In this document: positions 46,162 through 58,058 of the stretch, piece by piece | Position numbering within the stretch: the stretch's first letter is position 1 | Layout: each line of letters opens with the position of its first letter | Assembly (NCBI GenBank): GCA_011037195.1 | Contig: JAAEAF010000613.1 | Coordinates: 1 to 64,000, forward strand | Length of the DNA: 64,000 nucleotides | Origin: Triatoma infestans | Lineage: Eukaryota > Arthropoda > Insecta > Hemiptera > Reduviidae | Direction: 5' to 3' | Translations under genes and position numbers: made by a program | The notes under the pieces: model-generated | What the model was told of the DNA's origin: nothing | What the model saw: the letters and a program-made list of their open reading frames with translations, nothing else | The model's database searches: none

Positions 46162-46439
46162 AGGTTTATGTAAAGCTTTTTTTTTATTTGTGTGATAATA
46201 ATTAATTCAGTATTATTTGTTTATATTTAATAATATATAATAGTGTCACTACAGTGATGGTGATACGAAAATGACTTTGGTCACTCACCCATTGACTTCC
46301 ACATTTATCAGTTTATTATAAATATATAATGTCACATAACTTTTTATTTATGTTAACTAGATCCTCATTTTACTCATTGTCATTGATCCAGATGTAATGG
46401 ATTTATTAAGCAAGAAAAAATGTGAAATTAGTTTTCTAT
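46162..46439. other. Spacer after V18
   Basis: No feature recognised; the stretch leads into the repeat-rich block of 46.4-50.7 kb. Confidence 0.5.
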
Positions 46440-47890
46440 TTTTATTTAGCAGATTTCCAAAATTAAGTTTTTACTGGTAATATATTCGAAGTTCCCTGAA
46501 TAAGAAAATCCTTGCAGCAAGCATGCCACGTTTAAAAAAAAAGTCTTTGTAACCGTTTTCGAAAAATAATAACAGAAAACTCAGAAACCTATTCTGTAAA
46601 AAATCGCACTTCGGGTTAACAGATTTTCTTCAAACATGGAATTCTGTCAATGCTTCTAATATGTATTAATATTATATAGGTGCTAAAAATGATATATTAT
46701 AACTGAAATGTTACTTTACAGGAAAGCATAACATTATTGGTACCCCTAGAAAAAACAATTGGAAAATGTTTCATATAAAAGTGATAAGATATTTATGTGT
46801 GTAAATAGTAAATGAAATCGTTGGAGTCCTTTTTTTTTTTTTTTGGAAAATCAAGAAAACTGAATAAACCATTCAGTAAAGTCGCACTTTCGGTTGATGA
46901 ATCTTTGTGTCTAATGCGGTAGTAGTGCCTAAATGGAATATTAAATTTAAGAGTTCTGCGACTTTTCGTTTGTGAGATATTCTGTTAACACAGACTAACA
47001 CCGGCATACATAATAGACCATTTGCTAAAAATATTTTTTTCTTGAATATGTGGATGGGTCCCCAATGCTGGATAACATCTGGTATTTTATCCATAGTAGC
47101 ATGCATATTCCTTTTGTTCCTGACCGCTTTCGGATTTTCATCCATCATCAGAGCAAATTCAACAAACCAACAAGTGTGAGTGTAACAAAAACCATGCGTT
47201 GAAGTGTTCTCTGTATACGAACATTGGTGAATTTGCTCTGACGATGGATGAAAATCCGAAAGCGGTCAGGAACAAAAGGAATATGCAAGCCATGACGGAT
47301 AAAATAACAGACATTTTTTTTATTTTTTAGGGGACACCAAACATAAATGTGTTTCCGGTGGAAAACTCAATTTTGAAAATCTGCCTAGAAAAGAAAATAA
47401 AAATGCCTTAGCAAATGGTTTGCTTGGTATGTCCTGCGTATCTAAGTGTTTTTCTTTTTTTTAATAAAAAGTAAGAGGAAGTTCGAAGTTTGATATTCCA
47501 TGTAGATACTAGCAACGCATTAAGCGCAAAGTATTCTTCCAAATCTGTCAGCCGGTAGTAAAGTGTGACTTCACTGTTTTCGGTTTTTCTGATTTTCTAA
47601 AAAAATTATTCCAGCCATTTTCTTTGCATTTCGTACATTATCTATACATACGCTAATCTATCTCCTTTGTTTTAACATTTTCCATGGGAAATTTATTTCT
47701 GTGGTAGATGGACAGTAAAGCTTTCCTTTAGTGTCCCTTCAATATAATGTACGATTCTTCAATTGATATAATAATTAACTATATTTAATCGATTGCTAGA
47801 ATTCGAATTTGAAGAAAATCTGTTCTCCTTAAAAATCAACAGTATTCTCTTCCATTGTATTTACATGTAATGCCAAGAGAAACTAAACAT
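46440..47890. repeat. Diverged family A copies split by a fold-back element
   Basis: Inverted family A sequence at about 46500-46990 resumes near 47335-47400 after the fold-back at 47050-47325. A forward-oriented diverged copy follows to about 47885 (AAGTAAGAGGAAG, TTGAAGAAAATC). Confidence 0.6.
47050..47325. repeat. Fold-back element B, copy 2
   Basis: Arms CTGACCGCTTTCGGATTTTC and GATGAAAATCCGAAAGCGG (about 47238-47256) with flanking CATATTCCTTTTGTTC / AACAAAAGGAATATG and AGCAAATTC / GAATTTGCT. Inserted within family A sequence. Confidence 0.78.
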
Positions 47891-48574
47891 TTAGAAATTT
47901 GTCAATTAATAGGGTTTATAAAAACAAAAAGACAAAAGACGTCGGTAGAACTTTAAAAAGAGATCTTTTGTATGAACCTCAACTTCCAATTTACAACATT
48001 GACTGTTTCACTCAATTATCATCTGTTCTATTTCTGGACGTAAAGTTCATCTGAACACAGAATATTTTATTAATCACCAGTTTAAGTTACTAAGTTCTTC
48101 CAATATAGAATGAAAAAAATATGAATCCCATATCTGATATTATTTCGCTCTGCCAGCCATAATAAATGAACAAAAGGATCTGTCTAACGTCAAATTTTTT
48201 AGAGAATTCTTTAGAGAATAATAAAAAATTCTTACAGACCCGAGCTATGGGTGATGAGCCAATTTCATTCTTTTTTTTAAAAATAAAAATTTTGTAAGTA
48301 TTGTGATGTAATAATAGAATTTATTGATTTTTTTTTTTAATATATATGTTTATAAAGGTTGTATGCTATCAGATATAGAAAATAAACAGATTTGATTTTG
48401 AAATCGTAATTATTATTTCGCATAGTACTAGGCATCATTTTCCTTTTATAATATCGATCTTTTTACTGCTTATTGTCATTTTATTACTCTTACTTTTGTG
48501 AGTTATGAAAAAGAAGTTTTGAGAGGAAAGATAAGTTAGTGTTCAACATGGGAGTTGGTGGTTGATTCCACAAG
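47891..48574. other. Unclassified sequence between repeats
   Basis: AT-rich, no gene or repeat recognised. Confidence 0.45.
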
Positions 48575-49250
48575 CTGGAAAGCATCAGAGATATTTTCCG
48601 TGATAGCCTGTTCCTTTTGGTGTTCATCGACGGGAATCGGGCGTTCGCCCATCATCAGGATGTTTTGGTCAAAACAGTATGATAACATAGACATGCACAG
48701 AGCAAATTTAGTTAATACACTGGTTTTTTAAAAGTGTTTTTGTCATGAACTAACTAGGTTAAGAAGTGGTTCGTTATACCTGTGTGGATAAACACATGTT
48801 TTTCCTTTTTGGGTTATTGTACATTATTCCTTTTAAAAACATCCAACAAGTGGAGATGTGTAGCCTGACACAGTGGTCTTTTGCTTTATTCAATAGTCAA
48901 CAACTGAAAAAGAATATAGTAAGATAGAATGGGTAATTAATTATCAAAGTCGTTCAAAAACGTAATTTACGTTATACATCTCCACTTGTTAGATGTTTTT
49001 AAAAAGAACAATGTACAATAACACAAAAAGGAAAAACATGTGTTGACCCACGCAGGTGTAACGAACCACTTCCAGTTAGGTCATAACAAAAACACTTTTA
49101 AAAAACCAGTGTATTAACTGAATTTGCTCTGTGCAAGTCTAAACACTGTTTTGACAAAACCATCCTGATGATAGGTGATCGCCCGGAAACCGGTCGATGA
49201 ACACAAAGAAGCAGGCCATCACGGAAAATATCTCTGGAAGCATGGATGAT
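48575..49250. repeat. Fold-back element B, large copy
   Basis: Outer arms share ATATTTTCCGTGATAGCCTG / CAGGCCATCACGGAAAATAT. Inner arms share CACTGGTTTTTTAAAAGTG and ACATCTCCACTTGTT with complements; the arms extend over about 300 bases each. Each arm has CCTGATGAT followed by a GC hairpin. Confidence 0.8.
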
Positions 49251-49904
49251 TTGGTAGTTAGATGCAGGTTTCATTAATTCCTCCGTTTGGCCGTAGATTT
49301 TTTTTTTTTTTTTTTTATTACGAAGGTAGGATTCTCGAACATTTGCGATTAAAACTGAGTATTCATATTTAAAAAAAAAAAAATGTAATGTGGTGCTGGT
49401 TTCGATTTCCGGTCCTGGCCTTGATTGTATTTCATGTGTCAATGTGAGTAACATATACTATACTATGTTTGCTCTGTCTACAACATCTGATCGGCAGTTT
49501 GGACGTAAAGCCCTTCTGAATAATAGACATTACTTAAAATAAAAAAATTAAAAGGTTGTGAAACCGACTGAAAGTAACATTATTACAACTGTTGAAGGGG
49601 AGCTAAGATCAGGAATTAGATAAGGCTGTTCTCTTAAAAAAATTGCTGCCTGTAACCGATCGTCGTTTTCTTTCTAAAATACTTTTTGATTTCAAACTAA
49701 AATGAGTCCGCTTTGAGCGAAATATTTTCTGTACTAAAAAAGCAAAATCTTATTTACCATTCAGTTCATCGAACTACCTCATATAAAGTTGACATACTTT
49801 CTTCTTCAAGATGTCTATTTTTGCTTGTAGAGACCAACGTGATGAATGTCTCCGGGGGCCGGGTGTTTTTTATTTATTTTAATGTCGAAGTTTAGTTTTA
49901 GGGG
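49251..49904. other. Unclassified sequence between repeats
   Basis: Contains a T run at about 49299-49317. The minus-strand frame at 49098-49454 crosses the fold-back arm and has no recognisable product. Confidence 0.45.
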
Positions 49905-50110
49905 TGGGATTAACTCAGTGGTAGCGTCTTCCATGTGGAGGGCGTCTTCCATGCGGAGGTCCCAGATTTCGAGTTCAGTAGTACTGCCCTTTGATTTTCT
50001 AGCCTTAGGAGGCTCTACACTGTCTCGTTGTCTATAACGAGAGAATACTGCCCAGAGGCCGTTAAAGACTTCAGATGTTGGTTGACATGCCTTAATTACA
50101 AAAAAAAAAG
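49905..50110 (+). repeat. tRNA-derived SINE family C, copy 3
   Basis: Box A-like TTAACTCAGTGGTAGCG, a short internal duplication (GCGTCTTCCATG twice), diverged box B (GATTTCGAGTTC), body CGAGAGAATACTG and an A tail at 50100-50109. Confidence 0.75.
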
Positions 50111-50554
50111 ACTTTTAGTTTGCAGAGCAAGACAATTTCCGTGAGGCTAGAAGTTTTAAAACAAAATCCTTGGCTTTACGTTGAAGTTTTTAGTTAACGG
50201 GACATTCATGAGAAACTTGCAATTAGTTTGTTCATAAAGCGGAACTTTCAATTGTCTTGAATATAGTATTGTGGCCTTTTTCCCACTACTCTTCAGTTTT
50301 TGTTCAAATGTGCTCTTCATATACATTTTTGGAGATAAAAACATATCACTTAACATGTTACTAAGTGATAACGCCCTTAAAATGGGTTTGTATCACAGGG
50401 TTATCTCTGTTGAATTAAATAGTTCTGAATCCTCCCTTTTCTATTTGAAGAGAAATTCTCATTAATAGAAAGATGATTTGATTCTTTTTCCTAATAAAAT
50501 AGAGGTTTTTCTGGTATAGAGTACCCGATTTTTTTATTTCTTTTTATTACCCAT

Positions 50555-50695
50555 CATCAGAAGTTTTGTCAATGCTAGATCTGTTGAATTCAGTTTTTGA
50601 CACACACTCTGACGATCTCACAATGACTCATCCTGATGATGGGCGAACTCACAAAACCGTTCAGAGATTATATAATGAAGCAGGTTGCCATCAAA
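50555..50695 (+). repeat. Fold-back element B, one-arm fragment
   Basis: CATCCTGATGATGGGCGAAC followed by AAAACCGTTCAG and GAAGCAGGTTGCCATC matches one arm of the 48.6-49.2 kb copy. It ends 80 bases before V19. Confidence 0.65.
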
Positions 50696-50775
50696 AACTC
50701 TTTTGTTATTTACCATCATTTTGGAACCCAAATACCTTTGTTAGGTTTGTAAAAAAAGAATTTTTTGAATTCCAG

Positions 50776-50981
50776 ATTCTTCAACTAATAGACATAGCTG
50801 TGAAAAATGTGGCAAAAGTTATAAAAATAAACGACACTTGACCAGCCATAAGAAATATGAATGTGGTATGGCACCCAGATTCCATTGCCCTCACTGTTCG
50901 TACAAGTCATTCTGGAAGAGTACCCTCAAGACACATGTAGCTTTGAAGCATGTCCAACATTTTCCTTCGTTAAAAATTTAA
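50776..50981 (+). CDS. lola: V19: lola-type alternative terminal exon, two zinc fingers
   Basis: Encodes 68 residues after acceptor GAATTCCAG (50774-50775); an ATG-led frame over 50566-50841 is unrelated. Lead-in DSSTNRHS. Finger 1 (residues 9-30) has contacts N,R,H,S and the TSHKKYEC ending also seen in V1. The linker GMAPRFH is unusual. Finger 2 (residues 38-59) is CPHCSYKSFWKSTL with W,S,T,T; tryptophan in the -1 position is found only here and in V23. The tail is 9 residues. A fold-back element fragment ends about 80 bases upstream. Confidence 0.86.
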
Positions 50982-51330
50982 AATAGAGAAAATATAAATA
51001 TTAAAATAATTTAAAATATTAAATTTTATTAATAATTTAATTGTTGATTGAGTGAAATTTTTATCTAAAATAAATCAAATTTATAGTTAATTGCATTTTT
51101 GTTTGATATTTATTTAAAGCACTCTATAATATAGCATAAAAGTAATTGTTAAAAAAAAAATAATATTTATTGTTATAAAACATCCAATTAGTGATGTAAA
51201 AGAAAGCTTTATTTTTGAGATGTTTTTTTGTAAACAAAATGAATGTATATAAAAGTCTGTTCTATCATGTACTATTAGATTACTGATGTCATTTTTTGAG
51301 AACTGTTACACTACTTTGTTTTAATTTCAG
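50982..51330. other. Spacer V19-V20
   Basis: AT-rich, no recognised feature beyond V20's acceptor tract. Confidence 0.5.
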
Positions 51331-51545
51331 GAATGCATTATGGAAATTATCAGAATAGTCGTTTTGGTTGCATTAATTGTGGAAAAACATATTCACATCA
51401 AAGAAATTTACGACGTCACTTAAAATATGAATGTGGAGTGGAAAGACAGTTTCAATGCCCTTATTGCATTTACAAAGCGACAAGAAAGAGCGCACTTAAA
51501 TCACATATTACATTCCGACATTTAGATGTTCCTGTAATTGTATAA
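51331..51545 (+). CDS. lola: V20: lola-type alternative terminal exon, two zinc fingers
   Basis: Encodes 71 residues after acceptor TAATTTCAG (51329-51330), 350 nt after V19. The 13-residue lead-in is rich in Asn, Tyr and Gly. Finger 1 (residues 14-35) has contacts H,R,N,R. The linker is GVERQFQ, with R in place of P, shared with V21. Finger 2 (residues 43-64) is CPYCIYKATRKSAL with R,S,A,S. The tail is LDVPVIV. AATAAA (51545-51550) overlaps the stop and a second lies at 51555-51560. Confidence 0.88.
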
Positions 51546-51560
51546 ATAAAATATAATAAA

Positions 51561-53083
51561 CGCACTAATACTTTCCCCGTGATTTCTTTTTTTCCAAATA
51601 CGTTTCAAACTTCGATAAAAAAATCTACAAAGATCTATCTGACTTTAAATTATTGCAAAAAAAAAAAATACGGGTAATTTTTATGTTTATATAATTAAAC
51701 ACTGGAAGTACTGTTTGAGAATTAAGCAAATATTTATATCTAAAGTTAGGTCATCCTGCTTTAGATATTATTTATAATATAATATGCGTATTATAAATTA
51801 ATGCTGCGCTGTTTGAACGATACTTTAGTCTAGGGTCGATGGCCGGTGATGGCCCTAAAATTTATGAACTGCATTAATAGTGACTAATTGGACACAAGCC
51901 CATCTGAAAAATATTAAAAAAAAAAAAAATCAAATCAGAATTTATTTTACTTCAACTTTTGTAACAAAAAAAATTGTATGGGATGAAGTTTGTATAAAAC
52001 TCTGTAAACTGTTCAAAAAAATCGAAAAGTGAGTATTAGATAATATATATTTTTAATTCATAAGTTAATGATGATAATTAGGAATAATGATTATAATTAG
52101 GAATCAGTCACTTGATATATCCTTACTACACATAAGCTTACTAGAGAATGTGATGCAACTTAACTTCGTCATAAAGTATTGTGAGTTTTCGCTTGTGGCG
52201 ATTGAAGAAGTTGTTAATTTTAAAAATTTTAAAAGAGATATTCCATTTTTTTTTACTTGATTGAATATTATTGAAATATTTTAGTGATTTTGTTTCACGA
52301 GATTAAACATCTTTCAGTATTTTCTAAAGTTTAGGAAGTATAATATATGCTTTATTCTCCACTACTTTTGTAAAAGAATGATCATTATTTCGCTAGTGTA
52401 GGAAAAAAAATACTAACAGTTTGGGTTACAGCATCACATTTAAATGCGTCGAAAAAAAACAAATGCATTGATGAATCACTGTTTCCAGATTACCCTAATT
52501 TATAAAGTCTTTGATCGCCTTAAGTAACATTTTTAAATTCTTAATTTACTTATATGATTTTTCTGTAGTCACTAAGGTTGCCGTACAACTCTCCTCCGGT
52601 GCCCTCTTCTCAAGTCGTCCTTCGGGGATGAATTCCAACGCCTTTTAGAGCCAGTAGGTTTTGATGCTAAACCTCTCGTCAGGTTTAGTGGTTAAATGAG
52701 GATTTCCACCTTATTCGCCTCTCGCCAACATCCTCGACTGTGTATGTTTGCCCCTCATGACTCATTCCTTATTCTATCCATTCTAGTTTTATAGATCGCC
52801 TGTGCAATCCATTTCCATCGTTTCTAATTTTCTTGTTACTTTTTGAAAAACGGGTCACGCTACTGATGCGGGAAAGAGAATTCCATGATTCCTTGACTGA
52901 TTAAAAAAAAATCATTTTATGTTCTTTGATAGAGCTATACTCCACAGCAAAGGATATAGCATCCGGTTGTCTCTTAAACATCTTATATCTTATCTCTAAT
53001 TCTTTATCCTAATTTAACAACGATCCCAAATATTTGATATATTTACTGACTTTAAGGTAACTATTTTATTTTTTTATTTATAG
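51561..53083. other. Spacer V20-V21
   Basis: About 52570-52990 is less AT-rich (CTCCTCCGGTGCCCTCTTC, CGTCCTTCGGGGATG) and may be an old transposable element; no family recognised. Confidence 0.45.
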
Positions 53084-53280
53084 GTAAACAACATATATGC
53101 AATAATTGTGGCAGATCGTATACTTATGCAAGAAGTTTACATCGCCATAAGAAGTATGAATGTGGAGTAGAAAGACAATTTCCATGCCCTTATTGCCCTC
53201 ACAAAGCAACAAGAAGTAGTACATTAAAACTGCACATTACGTTACGACATATGGATGTACCTTTAATAAACAATATTTAA
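53084..53280 (+). CDS. lola: V21: lola-type alternative terminal exon, two zinc fingers
   Basis: Encodes 65 residues after acceptor ATTTATAG (53082-53083); no early ATG. The lead-in is only five residues (GKQHI). Finger 1 (residues 6-27) has contacts Y,R,S,R. The linker is GVERQFP. Finger 2 (residues 35-56) is CPYCPHKATRSSTL with R,S,T,L. The tail MDVPLINNI matches V20 (LDVPVIV), so V20 and V21 are duplicates. Confidence 0.87.
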
Positions 53281-53540
53281 TATGAATCAAGTATATATAA
53301 TTTTTTTTTTCATTTTTCTTCAGTATACTTAAAAAAATCATAAATCTTCACTTATTGAAATATAATAAGTGATCATTCAGAAATTTCGGATTTCTCTTAG
53401 ATTAGTATTGGTCTTTTGATATTGTTGCAGAAAGTTAGAGTTAAATAGAAATTAGAGTATATTGGCTGAAACTGTATCTATAATTACTGAAACAGAAAGA
53501 TTTAATGACTATTTAATAATTCTATTTTTATTTATTATAG

Positions 53541-53731
53541 GTGGACAATATGCATGTGATAAATGTGGTAAGATGTATAAATATGAAAAAAGTTACCAAC
53601 AACATGTGCAAACCATATGCGGAAAAGAAGCAAAGTTCAAATGTCCACACTGCCCACACAAATCAAAACAAAAAGCCACACTAAAGTTTCATGCTTGGAA
53701 TAAACATAAAAAGTTGATAACATTTGATTAA
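53541..53731 (+). CDS. lola: V22: lola-type alternative terminal exon, two zinc fingers (divergent)
   Basis: Encodes 63 residues after acceptor ATTATAG (53539-53540), 260 nt after V21. Finger 1 (residues 6-27, CDKCGKMYKYEKSY) has contacts Y,K,S,Q, has tyrosine for the helix leucine, and ends QTIC instead of KYEC. The linker GKEAKFK lacks proline. Finger 2 (residues 35-56) is CPHCPHKSKQKATL with Q,A,T,F and ends AWNKH. All eight ligands are present. Weakest match to the family consensus along with V23. Confidence 0.85.
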
Positions 53732-55432
53732 CGCTCTTTATTTTATATGAGGGAAGGGAATAGCGTATATTTCTTCAAAACCATCTTTAAGCACCATCCA
53801 TTTGTACTCAGTTTGGGCAAACGATTTTTTCTTTTCAGTAGGAGCGCCAAATTTACTTATATCTAGAACAGTAGGATCCACAATATTGTATATTTAAATT
53901 TCTAAATAAAGTCTTAGTGGTACAACTGTGGCTAAGTAGGAAACTAATCGGTAGATTATACTAAAGATACAAAAAGGGAGAGGATCCTGATTCTCTATTT
54001 TCATTTTAATGTCTCCACCCGATTTTGTTGTCCTTAATCTACCTTACTACGTAGTTACATTGGAACTACGTAAAATTAATTTATACTCCTTTTATTAAAA
54101 TATCCGAGTTCAATAAAGGTCAATTTTGTTAAGAGGGAAATAACTATTATAACCTTGATCAAATATTTTATGGCTCTTAAAACAGCTGCATTAACGATAA
54201 GTTAACCTTAACAATTAACCAGAAAAATCTGTGTGTAAGTGTTTATCAAATCTGTAAAACTTTTTTATGTTTGTTTATGTATAAGAATAGATTTGTATTT
54301 AGTTCATCTTTAAAATTAAGAATTTAGTGTAAAATTTAAGTTTTAGCTACAAGAATTTTGTTAAAAAGGTATTAAATATTGCAAGGCATAATAGTTTTGC
54401 AAAATTTATAATGTTTAAATTTATATTGAATGAACCTTTAAGTAAAAAATTGAATTTTTGGATGGGTGTCTTGAAATCAAACAGCATTTCATAATGAAGC
54501 TAAAGACGGATTTATTTTAATGTAATAACGCAGGCTCAGAATACCCTGTTTATGATGAAGGACTAAATAAAGTTTCCCTTAAATATTATGCCTCTAGGCC
54601 AATGAATAGACTTCCAAGTCTTTAGTTTATTTTGTAGCCAGCAATGAGGATTAAATCCTTGTAAATCATACTAATTAAGTATTATATTGTTTTCTTATTA
54701 TTAATGATTAATTATTAGATCCTTATTTTAATGATTCTTGCTGAGAGTATTCATTATAATATTTGACAATTCACTGCAACTTCAGTGTGATGGATGGATG
54801 TAAGACCAATTTGGATTTGGGTTTTTGTTGACAGAGAGTGAATCGTCATTCATTACCTTGCTTGTAATAATGTAAGATGCAGTTACAATTTATTTTGTAC
54901 TTAATTTTTGTGTAGTAATTGGAAGTCATCATTTTAAGTTTACTTTTCAAGAAGTTTTTATTTGCTTTTATAAATGACATTTGCGAAGAATTTTTAGATT
55001 AAATTCTAGATTTATTCTTTTGTTTAACATATTTCTTCTGGAGAAAATTGCTAGAAATAATAAAACATGATTTTTTATTGCTGCATTTAATTTTATGTAA
55101 CCCTCATAGTGAAGAACGACGGTCATTTTACTTTTTGTAAAATAAAAAGTACTTTCCACTTTATCCGTCCAGAAAAAAATTAGTAAAAGTAATACTGAAT
55201 GTTGCCATTCTTAAACTAAGTGATGTTAATTTTTTCTCTTCTTGATTCTTCGAGGAATTTTAAAATTCAACATCTTCCTCTCAGCGTAACTCTATTATAT
55301 CCATTAAGCAGTCGACATTGACAGCTGCTTCCACTCCTTTTTTGGATCTCTTAGGATTCTCCGAACCATTGACATAATATATAATTAAGTTTTATTTATC
55401 TCTTTATAATATTATTGTAATTTAATTTTCAG
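53732..55432. other. Spacer V22-V23
   Basis: AT-rich, no gene or clear repeat recognised. Confidence 0.5.
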
Positions 55433-55641
55433 ATACAGCATCTGGTTATTCTTGTACTACTTGTAAGAAAAGCTTCAGGGAGAGCGATCAGCTACATTAT
55501 CACAGCAGATATGTCTGTGGAAAAGATCTTCGACGTTTCCAATGCCCATATTGTGCTCACAAATCTAAGTGGAAATGTAGGTTAAAAACACACATTGCTT
55601 TGAAGCATAAACAACTTTTTTTGGCTTCCGATTTTCAGTAA
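55433..55641 (+). CDS. lola: V23: lola-type alternative terminal exon, two zinc fingers (divergent)
   Basis: Encodes 69 residues after acceptor AATTTTCAG (55431-55432); no early ATG. Finger 1 (residues 8-29) is CTTCKKSFRESDQL with contacts E,D,Q,Y, has phenylalanine where nearly all others have tyrosine, and ends RYVC. The linker GKDLRRFQ is one residue longer than in every other exon. Finger 2 (residues 38-59) is CPYCAHKSKWKCRL with W,C,R,T. The tail is hydrophobic (KQLFLASDFQ). Confidence 0.86.
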
Positions 55642-56309
55642 TTTGTCCAAGTTAACTCTTACTTTCATTTCAGTCTCATTAAAGTATAATGTAACCGCTT
55701 CTCTTATTCTTCCAAAAAAAAATTTCTAAATAACTTGTATGCATTTTTACTACTCTTAAGAATGGACTTTATTAAGTATAGCTGTTAAAATAAATAACTT
55801 TGCATTTATCCTCCAAATAAATAAATATTTAATGAATGTATTATCTCAAAATCGTTGTACCCTAAACATTTGATTCTGTAGCAGTGGGCTCAATTCATGA
55901 TTGAAATGATTCATGGTCTATTTGATTAGAAAATTGTAAGGTTAGTTGTATTGTACTGTAATTATAATTATTACAATATTCTGTTTTTGTATGTATTTGC
56001 TTATTAATCTCTGATATTGTTGTGTCTTATCATTATGTTGACATTTTCGTATGTTAGAATAATTTTAGTAAAATTGAATACTAATTGAATTAAAACAAAT
56101 TTGGTTGATTATATCATATTTTCTTACAATGGGTCTGGCTTCATTTGCATCAACCCTTAAATAGTAAGTACTCTTTCATTCTAAAAATATAGATTAATGT
56201 TAGTGCATGTTTTAAGTATAAGTAACTTTTGGAAAATACCAAATAAATTGAATAAGCAGTGACAATTACGAATTGATAAATAATTGTTTATTTCTTTTAT
56301 AATTTTCAG
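55642..56309. other. Spacer V23-V24
   Basis: AT-rich, nothing recognised. Confidence 0.5.
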
Positions 56310-56515
56310 GAGATGAAGAAACGGAATCATTAAGATTTAGCTGTAATGTTTGCAACAAATCTTATGTTAATAGACAAAATTTAAATAGGCATAAAAAATA
56401 TGAATGTGGCAAGGAGCCACAATTTCATTGCCCATACTGTAGTTACAAGACAAAACATCGTGGATCACTTAAAACTCATATTGGCATCAAACATGGTGGT
56501 ATTGTGGTTTCTTAA
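56310..56515 (+). CDS. lola: V24: lola-type alternative terminal exon, two zinc fingers
   Basis: Encodes 68 residues after acceptor AATTTTCAG (56308-56309); no early ATG. The lead-in is acidic (GDEETESLRFS). Finger 1 (residues 12-33) has SYVN in place of SYKN and contacts N,Q,N,R. The linker is GKEPQFH. Finger 2 (residues 41-62) is CPYCSYKTKHRGSL with H,G,S,T. The tail HGGIVVS is nearly that of V25 and V26, of which this is the oldest-looking sister. Confidence 0.88.
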
Positions 56516-56959
56516 TTTTTAATTATTCGGTAAACAAAAAAAAAATAAAATGATATCAAGCAGAATTTTTTTTTTAAATAATAATTTCTGCAAAAGTAAC
56601 TCGTATATTTCCACTAGTTTTCAAACATTTTATATAAGAAGATCATGAAGAGCGTTTATTTTAATTATTATAAATAAGATGTTACAATATTTTTTGAGAA
56701 TGATTAAAATAAAATTTTTATTATTACTTTTTTTATCTGTATAAAATTATTTCCATCAGATTTTATCGTATTTAAGCGACTTTAGACGATCTTGAAACTG
56801 TTGCAACAATGTTTTCACACATTTTATCCCATTGTTCAAGAAAAAGAGGAGAATATCAGGAGCAAGCTCAGACCACGAGTAGGTTTCTACTTTACAAGTC
56901 TTTGGACAAAAATTTATTCTCTTTAACCTGTTATAGAGAATCCTACAAATTATAATTTA

Positions 56960-57160
56960 AGGGGATTGCGATGCTATTTTAAAATAAGAGGAGAATTCAT
57001 ACATTTAATTCTACACCATTCATGGAGAGAGAGAGAGAGATTTATATGGGATCCCTATGTAATTCGGGCTAAGGAAAATATTGTTCACTTTTTGGTGGAA
57101 TGTTCAATTCTTTCTGAGGTTTATAATTCTTATTTTGGTATTCGTTCAACTCCATAAATT
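56960..57160 (+). pseudogene. Non-LTR retrotransposon (LINE) reverse-transcriptase tail remnant
   Basis: A short frame reads GEFIHLIL, then RAKENIVHFLVECSILSEVY. The E-N-I-x-H-F-L-x-E-C-x-x-L pattern is typical of the cysteine-histidine segment near the C-terminus of LINE ORF2 proteins. The upstream cysteine pair is missing and a GA repeat interrupts it. Confidence 0.5.
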
Positions 57161-58058
57161 TTTGAATAGACCCAAAGCCCACTTATTTTCAAGTTATGCT
57201 TGTCATGATATACTATACTATCGACAATGTTTAAAGAACTTGTTTAACTTTTAATTTTGGCATTCTTTAAATTATCTTTTTTAGAAATTGCTCATTTCTG
57301 TAAATTAATATACTTTTCTGTATTTTGGTATTTTGTTTTAAATTATGTTTTGTTTTGATTCTGTCACTCTTTTCATATAAGAAACTTTTTAGACAGTCGA
57401 TGTGAATAATCAATTAGACCTCTTGCAAGATACTTGTACTTATTTTTTCTATTTATGTGTTTGCAAATAAGTTATTATTATTAATCGACTGGTAAGATTA
57501 ATTTAATTTTTATTTATGATTTATTTCTTTTCATCCATCTTTACGGTTTGATTGGGAAGAATAGTAGCGTTTTAAGCGAAGGAGAAAAACCTATTGTTAT
57601 TAGTATACATTACTCAAAAATAACTTCATTTAGTGAAAGTGCCGTTTAATTTAATAGTTGATCTTAATTTGATGTAAAAAAAAAAAATCTGTTAATATTT
57701 TATTGCTCCTGACAAAAGTATCGTTCATTAAATGCTTGGTTAGTCCATTGGAGTTCTGTATTTTTTCAGATATCCTAATTTCAGACAGGTAGATTACATA
57801 TTCATTTTTAGGTTTCATAGAAGTTTATGGAAAATAGAATTGTCTGAATATGTAATATTTTACGATAATTAGACAAGTTTTGATTTTGTCCTAAATTTAT
57901 AAGAGTATGTACCTTTTGTATTTAAATTACTAATATATATTTATACATAAATCTTGATATAATTGATTCATGCGGTCCTGTTAAAATCTTATAAGTTATG
58001 ACTAAAATTTAACAATCATATAAAATTTAATGCTAATTGACTATTATTAAAATTACAG
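57161..58058. other. Spacer V24-V25, right part
   Basis: AT-rich, no other feature recognised. Confidence 0.5.

Noticed and set aside
46873..47148. Minus-strand frame with MDENPKAVRNKRNMHA
   Set aside because: Arm of the fold-back element at 47.05-47.33 kb, not a gene.
49098..49454. Minus-strand frame of 118 codons, the longest ATG-led frame in the window
   Set aside because: Crosses a fold-back arm and poly-A/T tracts, with no family resemblance.
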